Below, piece by piece: positions 8,703 to 16,664 of a stretch of 64,000 nt of DNA; position 1 is the first letter of the stretch; every line of letters begins with the position of its first letter. Made by a program: the position numbers and the translations under genes. The notes under the pieces are model-generated. The model saw only the letters and a program-made list of their open reading frames with translations, searched no databases and had not been told where the DNA came from. The DNA is taken from positions 1-64,000 of the forward strand of contig JAFZRZ010000016.1 of the NCBI GenBank assembly GCA_017619635.1. The letters run 5' to 3'. Origin of the DNA: Lachnospiraceae bacterium (lineage in GTDB: Bacteria; Bacillota; Clostridia; Lachnospirales; Lachnospiraceae).

Positions 8703-11633
8703 ATGAGAATTGGCAATAACATGGAAGTGTCGCAGAACGATATACCGATAGCGGCAAAGACAACAACCAATTACTCTAAGGCAGATATATCGCGTGCTAT
8801 AAGATTAGACATTACTGATATAGGTAAGGATACCGGCTTAATAATTGATCAGGGAAGATCAATTCAGGATGTTGTAGAACAGGCAGGTGCCTTAGATGTG
8901 CAGACACAGACAGACTATATGGTGGTAATGTCTAATACCATGTCTGAAGAAGATTATGCAAGGATGTGTAAGGAGGGTTTCAATCCGTCAGAGATGACAG
9001 GTGAGGAATCGGTTACCATACTTGATCACATCAAAGCTGTGATGGCTCAGAGCGGTGAAGTGGTTGCAGGCTTTAACGATGACCTTGATATGGCAAAACT
9101 TGAGGCCATAACGGGAAGCAAAGCCGATGCCAATACGCTGTCAAAAGTCATGAAACAGGCTGATATCCCGTTTGATGAAACAAATGCAAAGAAGATAAAT
9201 GAAGCTGCAAGAGAGATCCTTGAAGTGGATGAACTTAATGACAGCAGAATCAGATATATGCTCACCGGAGGATTAAAGCCTACCATTGAGAATATATATC
9301 TTGCTAATTTCTCAGCAGCAGGTTCGGGAAATGAACAGGCAACCGGATATTATTCGCTTGGTATGCAGGGATATCTGGCAAGAAAAGCAGATGCATCGGA
9401 TGTGTCAGCTATAATGCCTGATATACAAAAGACTATAGAAAATTTTGAACTTGAAGATATCGATAAAGATACAGCTGTCAAAGAAGCAACGTGGCTTGTA
9501 GAAAAAGGCCTTGATATCACAAAGTCAAATATAGTTAAACTTGATGAGCTGATGAATGTTACATTGCCCAAGGATTATGAAGAGGCATGTAAAAGAGCAA
9601 CATTTGCACTGGAAAAGGGTGATGAACCAAAGAAAGCCGATATATCAAAAGAAAACATCAGTGTGTATGAGAAGGCAGCAGATGTTCTCAAAACGGCTAA
9701 TGAGATAAGTGATGAACAGGTTGCAAATGTTGTCACAAACGGACAGAAACTCAATATTAGAAATCTACAGGCAGCTTCCATATCTGTGAGCATGACAGCG
9801 GTATCAGGTAATATTCAGGTATCCAATGGTCAGGCGCTTTTACAGGAAGTAAGGTTACAGATGACGCTTGAAGCGAACGTATCAATGTTAAAGAGAGGCT
9901 TTGAGATTGATACCATGCCCCTTACTAGACTGGTTGAAGAGCTTAAGAGTACCCAGCAGAGTATAGATAATGTTCTTACACCGGATGCCAAGGAGCAGAC
10001 CGCTCTTCAGGGGGCATCATTATTTAGAAGCACCCGTCAGGCATTATCCGAGATACCTTATATGCCGGCAGCGGTTATAGGCAGGATAAAGCTTGAGCAG
10101 GAATATTCGCTTACGACTGTACATGAGACCGGTACAGATCTTAAGGCCCGTTATGAGGCAGCAGGTCAGTCATACGAGACACTTATGACTGCTCCCAGAA
10201 AAGATATGGGTGATGCGATATCAAAAGCATTCAGAAATGTGGATGATATCCTTAAGGATATGGGTATCGAAACTGATGAAGCCAACAGGAAAGCGGTAAG
10301 GATACTGGGTTATAACAGTATGGAGATAAATGAAGCTTCCATTATCCGCATCAGGGAAGCAACCGATAAGGTGATGAATGCTGTTAATGCACTAACTCCC
10401 GCAAAAACACTTGAGCTAATCAGACAGGGTATCAATCCCATGGATATGAATATAGATGAACTTACCCAGGTGCTCAGTCGTCTTACTCCTGATGAAGCTG
10501 ATGAGAAATACTCAAAGTTTTTATATAAGCTTGAAAAGAGTTCCAATATAAACGAAAGCGAAAGAGAAGCTTACATAGGTATCTACAGACTGGTTAACAG
10601 ATTGGAAAAGACTGACGGAGCAGCTATCGGTGCTTTGGTAAACAGTGACAGGGAGATCACATTTAAGAGTCTGCTTTCAGGAATGAGAAGCAGAAAAGTA
10701 TCATTTGATGAAAACATAGATGACAATTACGGATTTTTAAATGATACTATCCGTAAAGGTGTGAGCATCTCGGATCAGATAGAGCAGGCATTTGCCGGTG
10801 TTATCGGAAAAGAATCCAATGAGAGACTGGAAGAACAGTATCTAAGGGAATCTTACAAAGAATACAATGAGCAGCTTGAACAGAATATGCAGGCAGCAAA
10901 AGAACTGGAATCAAACGGAGAACCTGTAACACTCAGTAACATGGTTGCTTCAAATGCCCTTACAGGTTCTGATTCTGTTTTCCGAATGATGAAGGATTAT
11001 TCAAAAAAGGTTAGGGAGACTCAGGATATCGATACAGCGGAAAAATATGACAATGCCGTTGATTCTCTGATAGAAGGATTTGAGGACAGAGACAGTGCAA
11101 AACAGGCATATGACAATGTTATAGAGCTTGGCAAGCAGATAATAGAAGAGGTCCGTTATACTGCAGAAGATACTATCGATCTAAAGAGGATCTCGCTTAT
11201 GCATAAACAGCTTTCTATCGCCGGAAGTCGCGGTGACAGAGAGAATTACACAGTACCTCTTCAGATCAACGGAGAAGTAACATCGATCAATCTTACACTT
11301 CGACATGAGGAAGGCGTAGCGGGAGAGGTTGATGTATCTTTTGATTCGGACAGCTTTGGAAGGGTTACAGCTCATTTTTCGGTTGATGGAGAAGAACATA
11401 TAAACGGAATGTTTGTTACTGAGAAGAAAGAGGGCCTTGAGCCGCTTAGAAGAGTGAGTGAGGCGATGGCTTCAAATACCGATCTTGTAACAGATTTCAG
11501 GGTTATACAAGGAAGAGAAAATCGTTCATTTGGCGATAAGATTTTTGCATCTGATGCCGATATAAGTAATGTGGACACAAAGACACTGTACGGTTTGGCC
11601 AAAGATTTCATGGTTCAATTGTCCAGACTTTGA
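8703..11633 (+). CDS. DUF6240-like flagellar-locus protein
   Basis: The 976-residue protein is helical and acidic, with no signal peptide or membrane segments. It contains repeated units of about 70-80 residues carrying motifs such as PITAENI-type (KPTIENIYLANFS, ITKSNIVKLDEL, LNIRNLQAAS, INEASIIRIREA), which I associate with the DUF6240 family of clostridial flagellar loci; its C-terminal 150 residues (about 820-976) look like a folded beta domain similar in layout to flagellar hook-length proteins. That link is from memory and not proven. It lies 31 bases before flagellin under a sigma-28-like promoter, so a role in flagellar assembly or regulation is likely. ATG 8703 has AGAGGT upstream. 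Confidence 0.7.
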   Translation: MRIGNNMEVSQNDIPIAAKTTTNYSKADISRAIRLDITDIGKDTGLIIDQGRSIQDVVEQAGALDVQTQTDYMVVMSNTMSEEDYARMCKEGFNPSEMTGEESVTILDHIKAVMAQSGEVVAGFNDDLDMAKLEAITGSKADANTLSKVMKQADIPFDETNAKKINEAAREILEVDELNDSRIRYMLTGGLKPTIENIYLANFSAAGSGNEQATGYYSLGMQGYLARKADASDVSAIMPDIQKTIENFELEDIDKDTAVKEATWLVEKGLDITKSNIVKLDELMNVTLPKDYEEACKRATFALEKGDEPKKADISKENISVYEKAADVLKTANEISDEQVANVVTNGQKLNIRNLQAASISVSMTAVSGNIQVSNGQALLQEVRLQMTLEANVSMLKRGFEIDTMPLTRLVEELKSTQQSIDNVLTPDAKEQTALQGASLFRSTRQALSEIPYMPAAVIGRIKLEQEYSLTTVHETGTDLKARYEAAGQSYETLMTAPRKDMGDAISKAFRNVDDILKDMGIETDEANRKAVRILGYNSMEINEASIIRIREATDKVMNAVNALTPAKTLELIRQGINPMDMNIDELTQVLSRLTPDEADEKYSKFLYKLEKSSNINESEREAYIGIYRLVNRLEKTDGAAIGALVNSDREITFKSLLSGMRSRKVSFDENIDDNYGFLNDTIRKGVSISDQIEQAFAGVIGKESNERLEEQYLRESYKEYNEQLEQNMQAAKELESNGEPVTLSNMVASNALTGSDSVFRMMKDYSKKVRETQDIDTAEKYDNAVDSLIEGFEDRDSAKQAYDNVIELGKQIIEEVRYTAEDTIDLKRISLMHKQLSIAGSRGDRENYTVPLQINGEVTSINLTLRHEEGVAGEVDVSFDSDSFGRVTAHFSVDGEEHINGMFVTEKKEGLEPLRRVSEAMASNTDLVTDFRVIQGRENRSFGDKIFASDADISNVDTKTLYGLAKDFMVQLSRL
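11537..11563 (+). promoter_or_regulatory. sigma-28 (SigD)-like promoter for flagellin, inside the preceding gene
   Basis: TAAG (11537-11540), exactly 15 bases, then GCCGATAT (11556-11563), identical to the Bacillus SigD -10 consensus. It lies 102 bases before the flagellin ATG and would give flagellin its own strong promoter. Because it is within codons for DADI, chance cannot be excluded. Confidence 0.55.
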
Positions 11634-11664
11634 TCCGGATGGGTTATGAAAAGGAGAAGACATT

Positions 11665-12858
11665 ATGAGTATGAAGATAAACTACAATATATCAGCTATG
11701 TTGGCAAACAACTCACTAAAGACCAACGACAAGAAGTTGGGAGATTCACTCGGACGCCTGTCATCGGGTTATAAGATCAACAGTGCAAAGGACAATGCCG
11801 CAGGTCTTGCTATAAGTAGAAGAATGAATGCCCAGATAAGAGGACTTCGTGAAGCAAATCAGGATGCAAAAGACGGTGTTTCTGTAGTGGAGATAGCAGA
11901 CGGTGCTCTTGCAGAATGTCATGATATTCTTCAGAGGATCAATGAGTTGTCTGTTCAGTCTGCAAACGGAACTATGACAGATTCCGACAGAGCTGCGATC
12001 CAGAGTGAGGTAGATCAGCTTACACAGGAACTTGTAAGAATAGGAAAAACAACAGAATACAATGGCCAGACACTTATGGACGGCACATTTGATCTTAAAG
12101 GATATGTTGAGAATAACAATAATGTAAAAGTAAAGTATTATTCTGATTCAGTAAAGTACAGTGATTACAGTTTTGCGATCACAAAACCTACAGGCGGAAA
12201 TGAGATATACACAGTTGTAATGACTGATAAAGCTAATACGACAGACGTAAGAACACTGACAGGAGAGTTTAAAGACGGTCAGCTCATAGCAAAGGGTGAG
12301 GACGGTTATGAAGTAAGACTTGAGCTTAGAGACGGATGGGATAATGATCCTGCATCAACAAATACACCTCCGGACAAGCTTGGTACTGTCGGTATGGATG
12401 TTGAGCTTAAGGGTTACGGTTCTATGACACTCCAGATAGGTGCAAATGAAGGACAGACTCTTGATATGAGATTTCCGGAATTGTCACTATTAAATCTTGG
12501 TCTCGGAAATACTGACGGAGAGCTTACACTGGTGGTTGGACCTCACGGAGATCCTGATCCTGCAGTAAATTATGCTGAAAAAGCCGGAGAAGCAATCTCC
12601 AGAGTCAGCAAAGCTCTTGAGTTCGTTTCCCAGATGAGAAGCCGTCTCGGTGCATATCAGAACAGACTTGAACACACGGAGACAAACCTTTCAGCATCAG
12701 AAGAGAATGTTACTGCGGCATATTCTCGTATCATGGATACAGATATGGCCGAGGAGATGTCGAAGTATTCAAATCTTCAGATTGTATCTCAGGCTGCTAC
12801 TGCAATACTTGCACAGGCTAATGAGAGACCTTCACAGATGTTGCAGCTGATCCAGTAG
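11665..12858 (+). CDS. hag: flagellin
   Basis: The 397-residue flagellin forms the filament of the flagellum after export through the type III apparatus. The N-terminal D0/D1 region (1-140: MKINYNISAML, GRLSSGYKINSAKDNAAGLA, TTEYNGQTLMDG) and C-terminal D1/D0 region (310-397: LGAYQNRLEHTETNLSASEE, MAEEMSKYSNLQIVSQA) are both intact, with a variable D2-like centre of about 150 residues that is rich in Asp, Thr and Gly. The start ATG has AAGGAG 8 bases upstream. It is followed by FliS. The export signal is the N-terminal region itself, so no cleaved signal peptide is expected. Confidence 0.95.
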   Translation: MSMKINYNISAMLANNSLKTNDKKLGDSLGRLSSGYKINSAKDNAAGLAISRRMNAQIRGLREANQDAKDGVSVVEIADGALAECHDILQRINELSVQSANGTMTDSDRAAIQSEVDQLTQELVRIGKTTEYNGQTLMDGTFDLKGYVENNNNVKVKYYSDSVKYSDYSFAITKPTGGNEIYTVVMTDKANTTDVRTLTGEFKDGQLIAKGEDGYEVRLELRDGWDNDPASTNTPPDKLGTVGMDVELKGYGSMTLQIGANEGQTLDMRFPELSLLNLGLGNTDGELTLVVGPHGDPDPAVNYAEKAGEAISRVSKALEFVSQMRSRLGAYQNRLEHTETNLSASEENVTAAYSRIMDTDMAEEMSKYSNLQIVSQAATAILAQANERPSQMLQLIQ

Positions 12859-12889
12859 GTAAAAGGGGTTTATCACCGGGGAGGAGCTT

Positions 12890-13360
12890 ATGGATAACGA
12901 TCTTAAAAAACAATTTGCAATGCGCATACCGCAGGCCAACAATGTTCAGATGATAATGATCTCCTATGAGATAATAGATGCCTATCTGCAGGAAGCAAAA
13001 GGATATCAGACGGGTTCGGGAGATTATGTCCTTTGTATCGATAAAGCAAAGAGATGCATAGAAGAGATGATGAACAATCTTCACTATGAGTATGATATAG
13101 CTAAGGATTTAAAGCAGATGTATCTTTATATGAAAAAGAGACTGCGCCAGGCTATCTGTGAAAAGGATGCGGATGCCATAGAGGAAGTAAGGAAAATGAT
13201 CAATCAGCTTCACGATTCCTATGAATCCATAGCAGAAACTGATAATTCACAGCCGATGATGCAGAATGCACAGTCTGTTGTCGCCGGTATGACCTATGGC
13301 AAGAGCAAGACTCTGGATGAGGCACCAACTGACATAGAAAACAGAGGCTTCAGGGTATAG
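12890..13360 (+). CDS. fliS: FliS-type flagellin export chaperone
   Basis: The 156-residue helical protein has the FliS pattern: MIMISYEIIDAYLQEA as helix 1 (LVLMLYDGA-like in others), then CIDKAKRCIEEMMNNL, IAKDLKQMYLYMKKRLRQA and a final helix. FliS binds the C-terminus of newly made flagellin, preventing polymerisation before export. It follows flagellin by 31 bases with GGGGAGGAG before the ATG, as expected for a chaperone of that flagellin. It carries an extra tail of about 35 residues past the usual four-helix bundle. Similarity is clear in pattern but not close, so the name is a family assignment. Confidence 0.8.
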   Translation: MDNDLKKQFAMRIPQANNVQMIMISYEIIDAYLQEAKGYQTGSGDYVLCIDKAKRCIEEMMNNLHYEYDIAKDLKQMYLYMKKRLRQAICEKDADAIEEVRKMINQLHDSYESIAETDNSQPMMQNAQSVVAGMTYGKSKTLDEAPTDIENRGFRV

Positions 13361-13388
13361 CTGTTAGTAAATAATTTAAAATGAACCG

Positions 13389-13432
13389 CCGGTTTTTGTG
13401 ACCACTCAGTGGATATGCAGGAACCGGTTTTT
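13389..13432 (+). terminator. terminator after fliS
   Basis: CCGGTT (13389-13394) pairs with AACCGG (13422-13427), enclosing a short inner stem CCAC/GTGG, and TTTTTC follows. It ends the flagellar unit. Confidence 0.65.
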
Positions 13433-13501
13433 CAATTCAGATACAGGAGTATGATTTTGATAAGAGTCAAATTTTATGATATCCATATCGATAATTAATG
13501 C

Positions 13502-13530
13502 TTGACATATATACTGTGCTACGATTATAC
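13502..13530 (+). promoter_or_regulatory. promoter of the leader peptide and ABC locus
   Basis: Perfect TTGACA (13502-13507), 17 bases, then TTATAC (13525-13530). The predicted start near 13537 gives a 20-base leader before the leader-peptide ATG and a transcript of about 190 bases if it stops at the 13693-13724 terminator. The stretch 13361-13713 otherwise holds only the fliS terminator and this regulatory region. Confidence 0.7.
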
Positions 13531-13556
13531 TTTGAAAAAAAGAAAGGAGAACCGAG

Positions 13557-13673
13557 ATGTTAAATCTTAAGCAGAGAAAAACAGAATACACATGCACTTG
13601 GAATATTCATGCGCTTATCATGGATAGTTTTTATAGTGTTTTGCCCTGTATAAGAGATAGGCATCGGTTTTGA
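13557..13673 (+). CDS. 38-residue leader peptide before ABC exporter genes
   Basis: ATG at 13557 is preceded at 7-14 bases by AAAGGAGA, the strongest ribosome site nearby, and the frame runs 38 codons to TGA at 13671. The product begins MLNLKQRKTEYTC and ends IRDRHRF; it has no signal peptide or clear membrane segment. It lies between a consensus promoter and a strong terminator that precedes the ABC genes. This is the same arrangement as the bmrB leader of the Bacillus subtilis bmrCD exporter, where ribosome stalling by antibiotics permits read-through. The peptide sequence itself is not one I recognise, and the stalling ligand is unknown. Confidence 0.6.
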   Translation: MLNLKQRKTEYTCTWNIHALIMDSFYSVLPCIRDRHRF

Positions 13674-13692
13674 TTTATATATATGGATCATG

Positions 13693-13724
13693 ACCACTTA
13701 TCCTTCGGGGTAGGTGGTTTTTTT
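13693..13724 (+). terminator. attenuator terminator with C(UUCG)G tetraloop before the ABC genes
   Basis: An 11-bp stem (ACCACTTATCC at 13693-13703 with 13708-13718) is capped by TTCG closed by a C-G pair, a hyperstable tetraloop, and runs into seven T. It starts 20 bases after the leader-peptide stop and ends 23 bases before the first ABC start codon. GGATAG at 13622-13627 in the leader could pair with its left arm, but no convincing complete antiterminator was seen. Confidence 0.85.
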
Positions 13725-13746
13725 ATGGAAAGATTACGGAAAAGAT

Positions 13747-15585
13747 ATGGAAAATAAAGATTTGGGAAAAGTTAATAGCAATAAGAGAACTGTATTTGCA
13801 AGAACACTTAAGTATTTTCTCAGATACAGGCTGGCTGTTACAGTTCTGTTTATAGTTTACTTTATGCTGGCAGCTATAAGTGTGGCTTGGCCTTACATTA
13901 TGGGTAAGGTACTTTTTGATCATGTGCTGGAAAAGGATGATGTTTATCTTTCCCGCTTTGGATTATCGGGAGAGTATGCTCTTGCACTTTTATTTGTTGC
14001 GATTGTTTTGATCGGATGCAGACTAATCTCAGAGCTTACAAGGAGCATCCAGGGTTCACTGATGGCAAAGGTGGCCACTGCTACTGTGAGAGATATAAAA
14101 TCAGATGTCTTTAATGCCATGAGCAGGCTTTCTTTAAACTTTTACACAAGTAAACAGACCGGAGGGCTGATGACAAGAGTCATGACTGATTCATCACGTG
14201 TAGCCGATTTCTTTATAGACGGTCTGCCGTCGGTTTTTGTTCAGGGTCTCACGATCATAGTCACATTTGTGGTCATGTACAGGCTTAACTGGCAGATGGC
14301 GCTGATCGCATGTATACTGCTGCCACTTTTGGTTTATATGACTGTCAAGTTAAGACCGGGACTGTGGTCTCTTTCAGGAAAGAGACACCGTGCTGAAAGA
14401 TCGGTCTCTGGCAAAGCAAACGATAATCTTACGGGTGCAAGAGTGGTCAAGGCTTTTGGTCAGGAAGAAAAAGAAATCGAGAGATTTTTAGGACCTAACG
14501 ATGATTTAAAGGAAGTTGAGATCAATATTGTAAGGTTAAGAAACAGATTTACGATACTCTATAACATGGTCCAGGAGATATCCAGTATCTGGATATGGAT
14601 CGTTGGTGTGTTCTTTGTATTAAAGACGGAGCAGATAGAACTTGGTGTATTGATAACGTTTGTAGGATATGTTGCCCAGCTTAACGGTCCAATGAATTTC
14701 TTCTCTTATGTTTTCAGGACGTGGGCTGAGAGCATAAGTGCAGCGGAAAGACTGTTTCAGATCATAGATTCAGTGCCTGAGATCACAGAGATAGACCAGC
14801 CTGTGAGCATGAAAGATTCAAAAGGAGAGATAGAGCTTAATGATGTTACATTCGGGTATCTTTCAGATACTCCCGTACTTAAGAATGTGAGTCTGAAGGT
14901 GAGAGAAGGAGAGATGCTGGGGATAGTTGGTCATTCAGGAGCGGGAAAAACCACGCTTGTGAATCTGATCTCAAGACTTTATGACGTTAACAGCGGAAGT
15001 ATAAAGATTGACGGTACTGATGTTAAGGAGCTATCATTATCCGATCTTAGAAGAAATGTGGCACTGGTCTCGCAGGATACATACATATTCATGGGTTCAG
15101 TTGCTATGAACATCGCCTATGGAAACGAAAATGCCACAAGAGCTGATATCATAAGAGCTGCTAAACTTGCAAGTGCACATGAGTTTATCTCAAAACTGCC
15201 GGACGGATACGATACCATAATCGGTGCCTCAGGAAAAGGTTTGTCCGGTGGAGAGAAACAGCGTATATCGATAGCAAGGGCTATACTCGCAGATCCCAAA
15301 ATACTGATACTTGATGAGGCGACTGCCAGTGTCGATACTGAGACTGAGAAAGCAATACAGAATTCTCTTAAGTATCTGGTAAAGGGAAGGACCGTGCTTT
15401 CGATAGCGCACAGACTTTCTACTCTACGTGACGCCGAAAGGCTTATCGTGATAGAGAAGGGAGAGATAGTTGAAGAAGGAACACATGATGAGCTTCTTAA
15501 GATAGAAGACGGTATCTTCCGCAGGTTATATGAGTTGCAGAATAAATCAATGGCATCGCACGGATTGTGGGAGAGCGCGGTTTGA
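13747..15585 (+). CDS. ABC exporter half-transporter, subunit A
   Basis: The 612-residue protein has six membrane segments (about 20-310) fused to an ATPase domain, the half-exporter layout of MsbA/BmrA-type pumps. Walker A is GHSGAGKTT, the signature LSGGEKQRISIARA, Walker B ILILDEATAS with catalytic Glu, and the H-loop is IAHRLS, so this ATPase looks fully active. I chose ATG 13747, with GGAAAAG upstream; the in-frame GTG at 13714 lies inside the terminator stem. It is followed after 15 bases by the DUF1854 gene and pairs with the ABC gene at 16665-18332, probably as a heterodimer. Substrate is unknown; drug export would fit the leader-peptide control but is inference. Confidence 0.88.
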   Translation: MENKDLGKVNSNKRTVFARTLKYFLRYRLAVTVLFIVYFMLAAISVAWPYIMGKVLFDHVLEKDDVYLSRFGLSGEYALALLFVAIVLIGCRLISELTRSIQGSLMAKVATATVRDIKSDVFNAMSRLSLNFYTSKQTGGLMTRVMTDSSRVADFFIDGLPSVFVQGLTIIVTFVVMYRLNWQMALIACILLPLLVYMTVKLRPGLWSLSGKRHRAERSVSGKANDNLTGARVVKAFGQEEKEIERFLGPNDDLKEVEINIVRLRNRFTILYNMVQEISSIWIWIVGVFFVLKTEQIELGVLITFVGYVAQLNGPMNFFSYVFRTWAESISAAERLFQIIDSVPEITEIDQPVSMKDSKGEIELNDVTFGYLSDTPVLKNVSLKVREGEMLGIVGHSGAGKTTLVNLISRLYDVNSGSIKIDGTDVKELSLSDLRRNVALVSQDTYIFMGSVAMNIAYGNENATRADIIRAAKLASAHEFISKLPDGYDTIIGASGKGLSGGEKQRISIARAILADPKILILDEATASVDTETEKAIQNSLKYLVKGRTVLSIAHRLSTLRDAERLIVIEKGEIVEEGTHDELLKIEDGIFRRLYELQNKSMASHGLWESAV

Positions 15586-15600
15586 TGGAAAGGATATGAA

Positions 15601-16137
15601 ATGGACAGCAAGGTAATAGATTTTTTTGAAAAAGAAGCCGAAGAGATGACGGCCATGAATATCATAACTGAAAATGATATATTTGAGCGTACCGAAGGAG
15701 GCTTTCTTAATCTTACTTATAACGGTAAATTATATGAGCGTGTGAAGGTAGTAAGACTGTTTCCGTTTACGGATCCTGACAGTTATATCTCAATAAGAGA
15801 GAATGATGAACGCGCAAAAGAGATCGGCATAATTGAAAATCTGACATCTTTTTCTGATGAAACGGTAAAGCTGATAAATGAACAGCTTGCACTGAATTAT
15901 TACATTCCGGTCATTGAGAAGATAAACAGTATAAAAGATGAATCGGGTAACGCGTATTTTAATGTGACCACGGACAAAGGAGATCATGAATTTGTTATAA
16001 ACATGTCGTCCAATCCGGTCACAAAACTGACAGATACCAGACTTATCATAACCGATCTGGAAGAAAACAGATTTGAGATAAGAGATATAAGAAAACTCAG
16101 TCAGAAGGAATTAAGGAAACTGGATCTGTTTTTATAA
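15601..16137 (+). CDS. DUF1854-type ABC-transporter-associated protein
   Basis: The 178-residue soluble protein resembles DUF1854, with the features GGFLNLTYNGKLYERVKVVRLFPF near the N-terminus, DPDSYISIREND, and ITDLEENRFEIRDIRKLSQKELRKLD near the C-terminus. DUF1854 proteins sit beside pairs of ABC exporters, including ones named for cyanophycin metabolism; no cyanophycin gene is present here. Its position between two ABC subunits, 15 bases after the first, suggests it is an accessory or regulatory subunit. Ribosome site AAAGGA precedes ATG 15601. The biochemical role is not known. Confidence 0.75.
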   Translation: MDSKVIDFFEKEAEEMTAMNIITENDIFERTEGGFLNLTYNGKLYERVKVVRLFPFTDPDSYISIRENDERAKEIGIIENLTSFSDETVKLINEQLALNYYIPVIEKINSIKDESGNAYFNVTTDKGDHEFVINMSSNPVTKLTDTRLIITDLEENRFEIRDIRKLSQKELRKLDLFL

Positions 16138-16174
16138 CAGGTATGGGTGAGTTGGCTTATACAGGGGGATTGAC

Positions 16175-16654
16175 ATGATATTAAGATATGAGATTCCAAA
16201 TAAAATAACAGAGAATATCAAAATGTCTGATGATGAACGTATATACTATGCAGTTCCAATAGATATTGACAGATATGCAAACAGGGCAAATGGAGCATAT
16301 CTTATAGTGACCACGACCAGGATATTGGTATATGACGGAGAAGCATTTGAGAATATCTATGAGATCAAAGACTGCGGTATGGCCAAAGCCGAAGCAAAGG
16401 TCGGTGGAGGGATACTTATTATTAGTCATAATGGTATTGAAAAGATCGTGGCTCATTATTCGGCAAAGCATCTTGTAAGATATGCATATATTGCAAGAGG
16501 TATCAACATCCTGATTTCGGGAAGATTTGAGGAAGTTGAGAGCAGGGAATATGAAAAGATATGTCCTGTATGCGGCCGTGCTATAGGAGGAACAGGAGAA
16601 TGCACCAGATGCTGGTTCAAACAGGCTTCTGACAAAAGTCCTAAAGACGTATAA
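16175..16654 (+). CDS. PH-like / zinc-ribbon domain, likely detached N-terminus of ABC subunit B
   Basis: The 159-residue product has a beta-rich PH-like domain (1-125; RIYYAVPIDIDRY, AYLIVTTTRILVYDGE) and a zinc ribbon with Cys pairs CPVCG and CTRC (about 130-149). In related DUF1854 loci I recall such a domain being fused to the front of the ABC subunit. Here the frame ends 11 bases before the next ABC start after a divergent tail ASDKSPKDV. The downstream ABC frame is open back to 16587 and reads RLLTKVLKTYKKDF just before its ATG, which would continue CTRCWFK if one base were skipped near 16617-16622. I therefore suspect one gene split by a +1 frameshift, natural, mutational or a sequencing error. 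Confidence 0.65.
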   Translation: MILRYEIPNKITENIKMSDDERIYYAVPIDIDRYANRANGAYLIVTTTRILVYDGEAFENIYEIKDCGMAKAEAKVGGGILIISHNGIEKIVAHYSAKHLVRYAYIARGINILISGRFEEVESREYEKICPVCGRAIGGTGECTRCWFKQASDKSPKDV

Positions 16655-16664
16655 GAAAGATTTC

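Noticed and set aside
13714-13749. GTG start at 13714 for ABC subunit A
   Set aside because: It lies in the right arm of the attenuator terminator; ATG 13747 is after the T run and has a plausible ribosome site.
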